This document shows positions 12,032 to 24,951 of a stretch of 64,000 bases of DNA, in pieces; position 1 is the stretch's first letter, and each line of letters opens with the position of its first letter. The position numbers and the translations under genes are program-made. The DNA comes from Alentia gelatinosa (lineage: Eukaryota; Annelida; Polychaeta; Phyllodocida; Polynoidae). Where the stretch lies: NCBI GenBank assembly GCA_950022655.1, contig OX465579.1, positions 47,595,950 to 47,659,949 on the forward strand. The letters run 5' to 3'. The notes beneath the pieces were generated by a model that made no database searches, was not told the DNA's origin, and was given only the letters and a program-made list of their open reading frames with translations.

Positions 12032-12728
12032 ATTCAGAAATCTATTCAAGTTATCGCTATGTAATTCACGCAGCTCAGCCTTGTGAGTTAATACGTGATT
12101 CAAACTCGATGAGATACGAGCTCTGACCCTAAGCTTTCATAGGTTTCCTCTATAGTATCAAACTAAGCGTCTGCCGACCATGGGCTTTACTATTTCTTGT
12201 AGGGGCTGTAGGTAAAGGCAGGTGGACCTATATACCCTCTCCACATAACCACTCATACCTCTAGACGTTTCTTTGAGACCAGCCAATTGGATCCAAAGAA
12301 CCAGGGGCGTAGCGACCCCACCACTAGAAGCAGCATCAAGCCCACCAGAGGCCCCGTCAGTTAGGGCACCGGCTGCACATGACCGGAGGTACCGGCTAAG
12401 AGAGACGTCCGGTGCTGAGCTTTAGAATAGGCCTGACCTTTCATTGCAGGGGAGATTATCCCCAGAGCACGTGGCCATCACGTGTAGATACCGTTCTCTG
12501 TGAGTAGCTCAGGGTACTCTGGGCGGGCTGATTGCTTTGCCCCAGCTGCTCAGAGCACCTCCTCGCTCAAAAGGGGGCAGGCATTACCTGTGCCAAGGCA
12601 TGGTCATGGCGGAATTTATCATCACAATGTAAATCAAATTCATTCTGTTCATTCTGATAAGAATTTCGGATTTGGGTTCACCAATCTTAACCATGATCAG
12701 CATATAGTCTGATTAAAATTGGCCACGT

Positions 12729-12854
12729 CCTAACTGCGAGTATTCAAATAGCTTGAATTCACAATCGGGTTGACAAAATAGCAATAAATCTCCTAACTGC
12801 AAGTATTCAAATAGTTTGAATTCACAATCAGGTTGACAAAATAGCAATACTCAT
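12729..12854 (+). repeat. 63-bp unit repeated twice
   Basis: Unit starts cctaactgcRagtattcaaa, contains the palindrome-like attcaaatagYttgaatt and ends tgacaaaatagcaata. The copies start at 12729 and 12792 and differ at a few positions. Confidence 0.9.
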
Positions 12855-15185
12855 TTACACATGTACTCTATGGAATAAATTCCTTTAGCGCTATGATAAT
12901 TTCTGCGCAGGTCTGAAAAGTTAGGGGGTTCTAATGCCTAATGGATGATGTGTCACGACAGAAAACTGTCATAATCATTTTTGTAAAATACATTATGGAA
13001 ATCTAATGTCATTTGCATAGGGCTAATTTGTTATGCAAAAGTGAAATCCCAGCAACCTACGCCTTTAGGCATTGCACTTATTTAGCAGCCAGCGTAATTA
13101 AGGAACGAGGTATTCCTGGAGTTAGTGTTGAATGAATTTATGATGTTCATATTCATGATCCAACGTATCTTTTTGCTTTAGATGCTTTTTTAATAAGTAC
13201 AAACCACAAGTAAGGATGAGCAAATCATAAATAGAGATGGCTATAAATGGATGGAAATTAATGTAGTGCTCCACTCCTGGACCCATTAAAGTATGATTTA
13301 CATAACAACGTCAAAATAACACCTGGCAACAAGACACCTATTAGGAGTGCTGGACGCTCCCCAAAGGGCCTTAAGTAGATGTGTTGACATGGAGGCATGA
13401 AATAACACCAGAGACCTATTTAATATAAGTTAGATGTAATCCCCCATCTGTAGTGTACCAGTGATGAGATTCATAAGGATTTGCTGGTTTACAGGGTATA
13501 ATCCTCTGGCTTTGCTTATCTATGGAGGTATATCGTGTACGGAAGACCAGCTGCCAAGTGCACGGCATACCAACACACAATAAGCTTTCAATAAGCAACA
13601 CTACCAACCCATACCTCTTCTTGGCACCTATTGTCTTCGTATTTCCATGTAAAGGAGGCTGGCAGCTGGGGCTCTGTGGTTATCCCCAAAACGGACGGTA
13701 GCAGTCAACCGTCGACTGCCAGTGCTCTCAGGGCTAAGCCGAGGCTTTGCCGGCCGTTCAGCCCGGCAGACCCGGCGGGATTCATCTCCATAACGAAGAA
13801 GCCCGTGCTCTCATATTCGGAGCCGGGTACAAACTCCCGTTTCTATACTACTTCCTATCAACAGAATACTACCACAGACTGGGAGGTGCACACACGAAAG
13901 GTTGACCACTCGACAGCGTCAATAACGGACGTACACTAACCTAGAGGGATTTGCTAACGACGATAATCCAAAGATATTTCCGTAACAATATGTAGAACGA
14001 TTACCTTTCCGGCTGAAGGTGGCTGGGCTTTGAGTGTTCAGGTTACGTTGGTGGTTATTCTAAAGGGCAGACCCTTTACATGAATAACCCCTGAGCTAGT
14101 CAATACCAGTAATACCTAGGTATTCACAAGCTGCAGTTACTCTTTCTCCGCTCAAAGCTTTCATTACGCCCAGTAGAATAGTAAAAGCTCGATGGATTTT
14201 AATGTTCACTACATTTGGAATTCAACAGAAAGCCATTCTGTTCTCCCTTAAAGCCTCCCTTCTACGAACTGCCGCAGACTGTGTTAGTTATGTAACAGGA
14301 TTCGCTGAAGAAAGGATATTCCCTTGGATCATAATATTATGTGTGAAACTATCGGAACTTCGCTGGGTGTGATCACCATGACGTCTTTTACAGATAATTG
14401 AGGAAGCCAATCCCTCCAAGGACATTGATACGAGAAACCCTGCCAGTTATCAGTTATCGCGGCATTGCCAGTGTTTTGATTTGTGAAAAGTTCAGCCTGT
14501 AATATGCTAGGGTTGCCTTATGCTAATGCTTTAATGTCTTCTTTATGGTGCTCCAGTTTATGTCTAAATTAACACCAGTGATTCTGTTCGGGAAAAATGG
14601 GAATAACCACAAATACGTTGGGAAAGAGTGAGGATGAAGGGAAGGTGAACTTAAGACAAATACCAAAGGTTTTGCTTCACCACCACTCCTTCCCTAAATG
14701 TAACGATGATCTTTGCTGGGTATAGCTGAGGGGATTCCGGAGATGGAAGGCTGCTGACAGAGCTGGAGGCGTAGATAAGACTTCCTACAAAAGTGAGGGG
14801 ACGCTGACCGCTAATCGCCCGCGGTCCCTTGTCGTCTGGTTTCTCCGAAATGTCGTCTGCTCTTAGCAAGATACTACGGGGCAAAGTTCCCGCCAATGGC
14901 CGGTCAATAACAAGCTTTCCCTGGGCGCTACCCTACACGATGACGTGTTGTATTGTCTCGGGGGGGGGGGGGGGGATTTTAGCTTCTTTTTCCTTTAAAT
15001 CATGGAAGGTTGTTCTGAACTGTCATCACATTCTCATGCTGAGACTGAAGCAAATGGTTTTAGTCAATAACATATGAAATTGGATCGAGTGAAATCGGAG
15101 AAAATAGTTTTTTATTACTATAGCTGAAACAGATAAGAGAAATATACTTATGAAACCAATCTGAATATCTCTGTTTGAAGTAGTA
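12855..15185. other. No firm gene; possible tRNA-like piece and G tract
   Basis: A GC-rich patch at about 13700-13845 contains gccgggtacaaactcccg, which resembles a pol III B box with a mirrored stem, preceded by cccgtgctctcatattcgg; it could be a decayed SINE head. A G16 run lies at 14960-14975. The remaining open frames are short and without codon character. Confidence 0.4.
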
Positions 15186-15189
15186 TCAA

Positions 15190-15439
15190 GAGACGTCATA
15201 AGTTTGAGTTTATCTATGCCACATATTTTGTTCTTCAACTCTTGAGATAACAGAGCCAACAGAATGCGTGACATAAATGAGCTCAAACTCAAACAAGTGG
15301 CGTCTAGATTTTATCCTACCCCATTTCGGCGGTTTTTGAATATCAGAAAGAAGTGACATAAACAACACTTTATGTCACACCGGTGACATAAACAAACCCT
15401 ATTTTAAGCCTATTGCGTTTTTTATTAGGGCTAGGATAA
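15190..15439. mobile_element. Compound MITE, copy 2
   Basis: Same arrangement as 6322-6540: an agacgtca/gtggcgtct foldback (15190-15305), here with a longer unrelated loop, then a TTATCCTACCCC to GGGCTAGGATAA element (15311-15439). The shared inner words include gacataaacaacactttatg and gcctattgcgttttttatta. Confidence 0.75.
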
Positions 15440-16923
15440 ATAGTTGTATGTTTACATGGAATGAGAATTATTCACAGAATACACCAGGTGTAACATCTAC
15501 GGTGATTCACCCAAATGCTCTGTGATCCTTTTCTGCATACCAACGAGACTCGGGGACGATGTAGGTCAACTATATTCAACACATATGGACGACCCCCTGT
15601 CGACTAGGACTGTCTTTGTGAATGAGCTTGAATATTATTAAAGGAGAACCCTCGTGAGAGGTGTTCTTGTACCCTGTACTTTCGTAGGCAGAATCTATTC
15701 AAGAGACTCCTGATTCACAGGGCATGTACGAATTTAGCCAAGTATTTGGTTTGATTTTTACGTCAGGTAAGCTTTACATTTCTCTTCATGAACTTTACTT
15801 TATCCATGTATCAAATTTTAGAATATAGAAAATCATAAACTACACTATTTTCCCTCACAGGTTTTTGAGTCTTCGTGTAAGCCTCAATTTGTCATCGATG
15901 GCTCCAATGAGTTCAGCCACTACGAAGGCATGGTTAAAAATCTAGTCTAAAACATCCCATCACATCTACAGATAATCCTTAACCCGGTGCCTTGCTCTTC
16001 TGGGTTCTTCCAGTAGACGCCGACAAAAAGTAAGGGTGTCAATGGTCCATTCCCGAAGGACTTGCTCAGTTTCGCCTCTACCAGGGTACTCATCAATTCT
16101 GTCCTAAAAGCCAGCTCTTGGGATTCCTAAAACCCCAAATACCCCTTGCCACAACTACTACGCTTCCAAATTACTACAGTGAAGGGACTGAGTGGAATAA
16201 CTTCACTGTGAAAACCTCAGCAGAGAGTCTGTCTACATCTTTTCTTTTTTTGTCGATAGCTGACAGCTTTCAAAGGTTTATTTCAGATCCAGCAAACGAT
16301 TCCTTCAGAAATTCGATTACAAATCAAATGTTAATTAGAAAGGATAAGCACAGTTTTCGTGTATTTTCCCTGTTACTACTTTGTGGCTAAGTCGAATCAA
16401 TTGGGGTGTTTTTTCCAGGACATTCTGAGTCTACAGAGTAGAATGTCGGTCAATATATGTGAGAAATCCCTATTAACATGACCAGAATTTTCGACGTTAC
16501 ATTGTTAATCAAGAATAGTAGACACCTGAATAAATAGAAATGGATTTTGTCGGTTGGTAAAATATAGTACTTCTCGGAATCTCCCTTCTATATATAGTTG
16601 AACACGACCGGGGAGGTCAGGTCCAGACAACAACAGCTCGGGTAAAAGCCGGGAAAGGTCCCCCATGCCCTAGTGGGCAAATAGGAGGAGTAAGATATCA
16701 CCGGAATCTGCGCTGCTCCGAGCCAATACTGGATACTAAGGGGCATGTAAATGCAATACACGCAAAGGTCGATCAGTAATCAATAACTGTAAACTGCAGC
16801 TCTCCTTGTAATAATTGGAACATGATAACTGGCAGGGGAGGCTTCTGAAAGAGGTAATTGGATTAGGTTACATTAATGTTTTTGGCGCTCATCTGGCATC
16901 CGTGCGTCCTTTAATCGGTACAT
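15440..16923. other. No gene seen
   Basis: AT-rich; only short open frames. No repeat structure was noticed beyond ordinary low complexity. Confidence 0.5.
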
Positions 16924-16927
16924 TTTA

Positions 16928-17955
16928 AGGCTGTATTCCACCAACCAGACGAAAACGTTGTACAACGCCCGTACAAGGGTTGCACAAGGGTTGCAAGGGT
17001 TGCTGGAAAATTTCATGAAATTAAGATTTTGTCTGGTTGGTGGAGCAGGTCGGTATTTCGCCCGATGACCATCTGCCAGACATCTGCTTTCGGTTGCTGG
17101 GTTTGAGAGTGTCTGTTGGGGGTTGCTGGCGCATCGCTCGAGCATCGCCCGAGGGTTGCTGGGACCTGGGGCAGGGTGTCTGTTGAAATGATAAAAAATG
17201 CGCTTCCACCCACCAGAATTTTCAGGCAATATCCCAACCGATACCCCCAACAACCCTCCACAAGATGTAACTATAACGTCGGCCGAATAACTAATTGATT
17301 AGGTTTTTATCGGCTGGAATTGAGCATCTGGCCGATGCATTTGAAGAATACGACACCCGCCCGCGGGTTCTGCCGGGAGTTGCGGCAAGGGAACGCCGCC
17401 AACATAGTGTGAGCGATACCGGCGATACCCGAAGCCGCGAATGGACATCATAAATTCTGACACTTTCGATATATTCGGCAGAATTCTAGCACCATAGCGT
17501 GCCATACACATTCATAACATCAATCCTTATCTTTATTTACCTTCATTGTTCGATTAAATATGTAATTCCTCGGTTATTTGACGTTTTTTGACCGTTCCCA
17601 TACAAATCCCAACACGCCGACACACTGCTCCGCTCGATAAGCGGCTTTCGCGGGTTCGGAGCGTCGCAGTGTATCGCCGCACGCCGCGCCGCCTATCGGA
17701 GAACTCGATTACTACGTAAAATGCGGCCAACGTCCACCAGTTGGCGCCACAGCAGGGGCGTCGGCTAGGATCTGCTGGAACTTTGAACCCACCCGACGCT
17801 CGTATGGCATCCAAATTAACGTCTGTTGGGGGTTTCGGTGGAGCAGCGACGCATTTTGAGGCCATTTTCCCAGACGTTTCAACTGATGTCGGCTGAAAGG
17901 TCGGCTGGAACGTCTGTTGACGTTGAAAAAGTGGTTGTTTGGTGGAATACCGCCT
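16928..17955. mobile_element. PIF/Harbinger-like non-autonomous element B
   Basis: The left end AGGCTGTATTCCACCAACCA is mirrored by the right end, whose reverse complement reads AAGGCGGTATTCCACCAAAC. TTA flanks both sides (16925-16927 and 17956-17958). The inside (about 1 kb) is unusually CpG-rich and carries further inverted pieces of the end sequence, for example gtctggttggtggag at about 17031-17045. No transposase frame is present. It shares the CCACCAACC core with element A, so the two are probably related families. Confidence 0.7.
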
Positions 17956-17958
17956 TTA

Positions 17959-18556
17959 AAGATGAACGTAATCCTTTGCTCTCTCAGCATGGTTGGTTGG
18001 CTAACGATGTTTTACACGGTAATAACAGGTCTGATCATATCATAGCGGGATAATTCTATGAAAGGAATGTTATGTAGGGTATAAGAAGGAATGGACTGTT
18101 TGGTCTAAAGCCGATGATATGAGCGTGGTTTCGCCCAATCGGATAAGGTCAACGACATATGGACTGATGGCGCCACCAGAAGTGCAAACGGTGTTTACAC
18201 TTTTAATAACCATCCTTTTGTAACTTTTATTTGACGGACGGCTAAATTAGGCTCTCGGATATGCCTATTTCTATCTGGTCCCAGTGGCTTTGTAATTCAA
18301 TCGTGCATTACTTTACAGAGTCTGAATGACAAGCATGCAATCTGACAAATTTAACCCGAATGAGCCAACTCCTTGGTTGGGGCACGGGGAGTTTGTGCAA
18401 ACTCAACTTTAACCCGTTGCTGTCCACCGTTGCCTGGTATAGTGAAAAGCTTGAAATTCAGTTCTGGATCAGCGCATACAATGCTGGCAGAAATCACTCT
18501 CCTAGCACAGACCCTGCGCCTTACTTCCTGCGCTGCTTGTATCTCTGCACAGATCT
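17959..18556. other. No gene seen
   Basis: A mix of AT-rich and moderately GC-rich sequence without convincing coding signal. Confidence 0.45.
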
Positions 18557-19216
18557 GTGTGGTGCCAAAATTGGTTACCCTGCCAAAAGTGGTAATTATC
18601 GCTCACTCTATCCCAGCACGTCTCTTCCCGTCCTGTACCGCTTAGAATTCACGGACTATTCTAGTCTTCATATAACCTAGCTTTCTGGTATTATCGCTCG
18701 ACCGTCGTAACGTAAGTCGATGTTTGAACTCACTGTACATGATTAATATGAGTAATAAAAGGTAGATTGATGTGTTTCTAACAAGATATATCAATAAACT
18801 TTGTAGAATAGAAGTATGAAGGCTTGAATCTACATATTTACAACCCTTCGAACGTAATAGAGTGCACTGCACCGCTTTCGGGAAAATAGACTGCAGAGCG
18901 TTAAACCTGAGTAGCGCAGTGCCCGCTTTTTGCAGCCAGACGAACCCGCTACTACGTTGCGTGACGTCGTCACCGCTCCTGAGAACCACTCTCCTAGCAG
19001 ATCTTTCGCGGCGCTAGCGCTTACTAATACAAGCGGCCGCAGGAAGTAGAGCGCTGGATTTATGCTTGGAGAGTAACAAACTAGTGGTTCGAGGGCCGAT
19101 GAATTTGTCACTCTCCAATCGTGGACTGCAAGAGTGCGCATGTTCGCGCATGCGCCAAAGACAATAGTGAGCGATAATTACCACTTATGGCAGGGTAACC
19201 AATTTTGGCACCACAC
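18557..19216. mobile_element. 660-bp element with 51-bp terminal inverted repeats
   Basis: Left arm 18557-18607 (gtgtggtgccaaaattggtt onward) and right arm 19166-19216 are reverse complements with about one mismatch in 51. The centre contains CpG-rich blocks (18850-19030) and no useful frame. No clear target duplication was found. The superfamily is unknown; the form is that of a non-autonomous DNA transposon. Confidence 0.75.
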
Positions 19217-19849
19217 CTGCCTTTTTGCGGTAAAATCTATCTCATGTGAGGTGAAACAATTCCTGTATTCCCAACTGATAATGTATAAGTTCTCCGAGTT
19301 TCATTACCTTTGACAGTTTTACTTATTTGAATCCGAGATGGAATTTCTCTATGTGACATCGCTGGGTTGAGGCAGAGATTAGTATTAAGCGCAAGCGACA
19401 CAAAGCATCTGCTGGGATAGTGGGAATAAATACTACATGGCATCACTTTTGCAATAAAGAAACGCTATCGTTAATATTGCTCTCTCACATGCACGTTTTC
19501 TCTCAACCCCAGAACCAAAACCCATAAGCGTGAAGATATCCGGGAATGAATCTCCGGAAAGAGAAGGAATTTCCGGTAGATGCGAATTATAAAGGAATAT
19601 CCGGCGGAAGTGCCGCCTCCCGTTTTCCCTCAGGGCGCTATATGAGATATAGGACATATATATCAGGAATTGGGCAGGTGCGGCCGCAATTCATGCCTGG
19701 CAAGGCAGACGGGTGAATGACCACGATGACGAGTGGCATCCCTGGGTAATAATTTCCCGGCCGTCCATAGAGAGATGACGGGAGGCAATCTAAACTATGG
19801 GGTCAGGTGGAAGTAACTAATGCCAACATCCGCGGAGCAGCTACCATAA

Positions 19850-20030
19850 TAAGGGAGGGGCTTTCACGGAGTGCCTTTTCAAGGAGGGCATTAAGCGCAG
19901 GGCGTTTTAGGGAGGGCCTTTTAGTGAGGTCCTTCCCTTGAGCTCCTTTTACATGAATCCTTTTATTTAGGACCTCATAACAGAGGACCTTTTATGGAGG
20001 TCCTTTCAGGGAGGTCCTTTTACAAAGGGA
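19850..20030 (+). repeat. Degenerate minisatellite of GGAGGTCCTTTTA-type units
   Basis: More than eight imperfect units built on the words gagg-c/t-ccttttag follow each other with spacings of roughly 15-25 bp. The copies have diverged strongly. Confidence 0.75.
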
Positions 20031-23000
20031 CTCACAGCTGTGCAAAGACTGGTGCAAAAGGGCCCAACCTAGTCATTCAAAGGTTCTGGAAAAAATCTAT
20101 TAGTCAAAAGAGAAAGGGTATTCAATCATATTTTAAAGATAAATATTGTGTGTTGAATAGTTCAGCGAGTCGCAAGTCTACCACTAAACAATCATCATTT
20201 TTGAAAAACCGCCCCCAAACCATAGCTTCGCAGCAACTGTCCTTCGTCCCACGGTCTTTCACTGGAGCTATCTTACATCCGAGCCAGTGGAAGAAATTCA
20301 CAAACATCGGACTCCTCTTAATACCACCATTCGCAGGTCAGACGCACGGGAGAACTTGATGATCGCCAGGTATCACTGCGCTGTTCTCGGTCAGCAGTGA
20401 CGCGGTGTCTTAATGCACAGTCTCTACATGTTAATGAACTAAGAGTGGGTCTGTCTTCCCACACGAGTCATCAGAAAGCCATAGCTACATTACTGCCCAC
20501 ACGCCGTCTACACTGACGGTTCCCTCTTCCCCTTACTGTCATCTTCTCGATTTTCCAATTACATATAATACCGTGCTGTAACCTTGTGGTTCAGACTCAT
20601 GGCAGACCTTACAATTAGGCCGTCTAATATTATGGGCTTCTCAGAAAACCTCCCTCCCTCCACTTTCTGCTTGATTTCCCTCGCTTCAGCTTACTTCCTG
20701 TGTGATTAAATTTTACAAGCCAACTTCTATAGTAGCCATATATAGCTAATTGTTTGATTTCACTTTCAATATTAACACCGATCAAAGCCTCTTCTCAAAA
20801 TTATATTCCCTGTAATACAAACCTGCTGTAAAGTTGAACAGACACAGCCACCCAACAGTTCACCCACACATATTAACTTCATACTAATCCAATCTCACGT
20901 TATCTAGTCTCACTCAACTGCAATAATCCCTTTGAAATGTTACAATGCCTCAATAACAGCATCTCTCTATTTTCTTTACAATACTAACATGATAAACACG
21001 AATCCATGAATCATATAATAGCCATTAGCTATAGAATATGTGGATGCATTTTGAATATTTACCAAGCGTGTGAAATATAATGATGGAAAACATTCCTCCT
21101 AGAGCAAAAATAGTTATGAATGATAATCTTGAAACTCATAAGGATCCTGCTGCGATTTTGCAGTTTCCAGTATGGATTGATAACAGTTCGTCTGGTATTA
21201 TTCCCTAATAGATTGACCATAATCCCATATTTGTGCACCTATGATTAATCATCGGAGCTCACACCTGCTTCCATGTTAGACGGGTAAACATGTAGACAAC
21301 CTGCGACAAAACTTACAGTATACGCCCTGTGTTGGAACACTACACCGAGAAGGACAGTTTTCTATCTCAAAAACAGGGTGTCTACTTGGTGGTTGTGCGT
21401 GATCAGGGACTCCTTTTCTGGTCAGTTCGCACCGAAATCTTCTGACTCAAGCTCAAATAACAACTGGGGCCGGTTTTCAAGTAAGTCTGGAAGTTTTGAA
21501 GCAATACTGACTAGTTAATCCTTAAATTACTTCCTTAATTCGTATTTCGATCGCCTTAGGTTACTTTCAGCAGGGAATGTTGAGATAGTCTACAAGGTTT
21601 CTTTTAACGCTCTATCGCCTAAGACCCATTCTAATTATTGCAGTTTAATCAGCCTGTGCAATTAGAAGACCTCTTTGAAATAATAGGCCATATGACCGGG
21701 ATTACATATGGGGGAGGGCACACGATTGAAAGAAAACATATTTATGTTTTACACTGGTTCCATGGTCTATGTATGTTGGCACAGCGTTATATGGAATCTC
21801 GCTCATTAATCGATTTGTACGTACGTTAAATTATATCATGAAAAACACCAAAGAAGACATATATACATTATATCATAGCTAAATGACTAGATGAAACCAA
21901 AACCTTTCGATTTTATTTTACAATTTTCGGAAGCCCATGCTCATTCATCAAAGATGCCCAACTTTTGTTCCGAGTCTTACATATGAGACTATGAGTCTTG
22001 CAGAATACGGACATCTACCAACTGTTATATATTAAGGATGCAAAACACATACCGATAATCCTGCCTCCAAAATGCCAAGACCAACTGACAGTACCTTCTA
22101 CGTTGTACACAAACTCTACTCTTATTTCCTTAATATATGAGCTAGAAACATTCAATCACGGAACTTCTATAGAGAAGAATCTTTTATACCTTAGCCATTT
22201 TGCCATTTGGTGGGTTTTAACATATTTTAGTAAGTGGTCCCTTATGACTTACTCACACCTACCGTGATGAAATTTCTGGTGGGACAAACAGCCAAAAGAC
22301 GACCTAGGTGGACGTCTGATTCGACGTGCTTTTTAAGGCACATTCCTCAAGGTGACATCTGAATCACCCAAGGAGATAAAACTGTACTAAAAAGAGAAAC
22401 CAATACGGCACACAAAGCCCCCTGCGAGTAGCTCGCAGTCTGCAGAGAATCCCTAAGAGCAGCCCTTAAAGGTAGGAGCGGGAGTCAGGGTCCCGCGAGC
22501 CTAGAAAGTCGCACTGATTGAGAGCTGAGGTAATCTAGAGGGTCATTGAGGAGGGCAGTATCCTCCCGGTGAATAATTAGCTCACCAGAGCTCGCGGTGT
22601 CAGTTAAGTAGTCATCACACTATCAGGCAAAGGTCGAAGGTCAGGTAAACCCTCATGGAAGGTGGGGCTGATTAGTTTGGTACTCATAGATTATGTTGAC
22701 CTCAAATGACCAGTGTGTTCGGCATTAAGACATGGATGAAGCGCCAAGAACAGGTAGGTCAAGGCCGAGATTAATGGATGAAGAGGGACTTATTATAGAT
22801 GTTAGACCTGTTTGGATGTCACGTGAAGGTAGGACTGATTCTGTGATGATATATCTGGCTGCAATGTAGCCGAATCTGAATCAGCAACATGATATCACGA
22901 GATGCCAGAGAGGTCTTTGTAAATTATCAGTTTATTAAAAGAGCCACGAAACAGCAAAACGTCCTCTAATAATCATAACGTTACGGTATTCTGTCCTCAT

Positions 23001-24567
23001 CATCACTGACAATATTCCCATGTCATCTTACACTGATATTGGCCAAAATAGAAGACTCTGAATCTGACAATGCAATCAGTAATGGAATTCACACAACTTT
23101 CAAGGGTGCTACCAATACCTACCTGCGGTTGTAGGCCCCTATGGCAAACAGAGGTGTGCCGCTGGCATACAGACAGGGGATGGTTGGGGCTGACATTACA
23201 AATATTTGATCATTATAAATGAGAACCGTAAACATATTTCATTTGAAGATCTGCATCCCCGATAAAAGACTATCAGGACATCCATACGAATACATTGATA
23301 TATTTAGAACCCAGGAAAAAACAGGAAAACATGAAGTAATATAATAATGACCTTGCATACCTCTCTAAGTAGCCTCCGCCATTATATTATTTTATTATCT
23401 GGACTTTTGAATTACTTTTTTCCCCTTTCTGTTCCGATCATATTATTCAGTAGCTTTAGACATATAAAGATAATGTATTCCCATCTTGGTACATGGCGGC
23501 GAAACTGATCAGCAACAATCAAGTGTTGTCTTGGCACCTGTATCTTAAGAATCACAAACTGTTAGAACCTAAATGAGGTGTGGAAGTGCTGCCTATGGGG
23601 TTTATTTGAACGTTTTCTAAGTTACCGCCTTACCATTAAAAGTAAAAGCTCATAAAAGAATGATGAGCAATGAACTTTGACCTTCGACCTCTAAGAAAGG
23701 TCTCACAAATGTTTCAGGCCTTGCATCTACGTAAAGACCTAGTGACTTTCACAAGAAGAAACAGAGGTAGCAATCATTTAAAAACTTTTGGAAAGGTCAG
23801 CCAGTCAGGTCTCAAATAAGTAACTTAAGCTTTGTTCATATTGAAAAACAGAAAAGAAAATGAGAGGTCCTTACGGGTGTGTTTGACCTTTGCAAGGCAC
23901 ATACATTGATATTATAGATCAAGAAGGTACTTAGGAACCTTGAACTATATATCATGAATTGACTGAAAAGCATTTGTCTCTACGATCATTAAAGTTACAT
24001 CAGAACTCAATAGTTAATCGGCTGTATCTCTTAAATTTATATCAATCTTGATCTTCTAGGCCTGCAGAAAGAAGTAAGAAGGTACGAAAGATCTTAATCA
24101 TCTCTTTTATAAATCATATTGATGTCGAGAGATGTAACTTATTACCAATAACAACTTAATAACGTTCCTAGAGCATTTCTGACGATATATGAAAATATAA
24201 TAATGAAGGTTCAGGGCTAGATAACGTGGGTGCTTTACACAACCGGTGGTCGGGGTTCTAGATTGCATTCCAGAGGGTGTAATTTCGCCCGAGGTCTTAC
24301 ATCTTTCCCTGTGTAGAGCTGGATAGCGGAGACCCATTTTCATTTCATCAGCTCGCGGTGTTTGCAGTGCGTTCTTAGGCCGGCCCATTGGCACCATGCC
24401 TTGTGTTTTTATTCCGTTTTGGCCACTTTGCCCAGACACCAATACCATTACGCCAGCTGGAATCGCGGCATAACCGCGCCTGAACCAACTCCAGCGCCCT
24501 CATTCCTCATCCAGCCCCATCCCTCCCCCCACTAGTATTTCCACTGGTCTGATCAAATCTGTCTTAC
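20031..24567. other. No gene seen; one dispersed repeat block
   Basis: AT-rich. The block 21894-21958 (aaacctttcgatttta onward to catcaaagatg) resembles 29158-29222 in the same orientation, so it is part of an unidentified dispersed repeat. The open frame at 19994-20359 (121 codons, plus strand) grows out of the minisatellite and shows no recognisable protein. Confidence 0.45.
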
Positions 24568-24658
24568 TCCCATATATTTTCCTGCCTGTGCAATATGACA
24601 GGAATAACAGCACACAGATGGTGGTGCTTTTGAACCTGGTCCTCCTTTCGTCCGCCAT
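24568..24658 (-). CDS. Candidate alternative first coding exon
   Basis: On the minus strand an ATG at 24658 in a fair context (gggATGG) opens a 30-codon frame, followed by one extra base and a strong donor (GGGA then gtaagac) at 24567. The frame starts MADERRTRFKST and runs into a hydrophobic stretch (ICVLLFLSYC) before TGRKIYG, so it reads like a signal peptide or signal anchor. It leaves one nucleotide at the donor, which is the phase the exon at 1-154 requires. The DNA upstream is GC-rich with a CCAAT word. This is inference: a one-in-three phase match and a short frame could arise by chance. Confidence 0.28.
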
Positions 24659-24752
24659 CCCAGCCCTGGGGCAGTGTCCTGCTGTGGTCGGCTGTGATGT
24701 GAAATTGTTCAGAGCAGCTCCGGGGGAGGGCCGCATCAAAGGCGAGCTGCTC

Positions 24753-24757
24753 ATTGG
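24753..24757 (-). promoter_or_regulatory. CCAAT word upstream of the candidate first exon
   Basis: The inverse strand reads caCCAATgag, about 95 bp before the ATG at 24658, within a GC-rich stretch (24640-24800). No TATA box was seen. Confidence 0.25.
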
Positions 24758-24898
24758 TGCGGAGCTGGAGCAGCCAGCGAGCATGTGACTGGTCAGGCGC
24801 TGGCTTGTACTAGTCAATTGGAGTCATGTTTGTAGTGGCCTCCCTGCTATTTACTTGGAATCACAGGGTTACTTTTCCAACACACCCCTGGCACCGCG

Positions 24899-24951
24899 CC
24901 CCGCCCCCCCCCCCCCAAAAAAAAAAAACAATAAAAAAAACAAAACAATAG
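24899..24951. repeat. C-rich then A-rich homopolymer tracts
   Basis: A run of about 14 C is followed by runs of A with scattered C and T. Confidence 0.9.

Noticed and set aside
16873..17990. Frames up to 126 codons on both strands
   Set aside because: Lie inside the CpG-rich Harbinger-like element B, which has clean ends; no transposase motif.
22510..22535. gagctgaggtaatctagag as a let-7-like sequence
   Set aside because: Matches let-7 only in the first few bases and no hairpin is visible.
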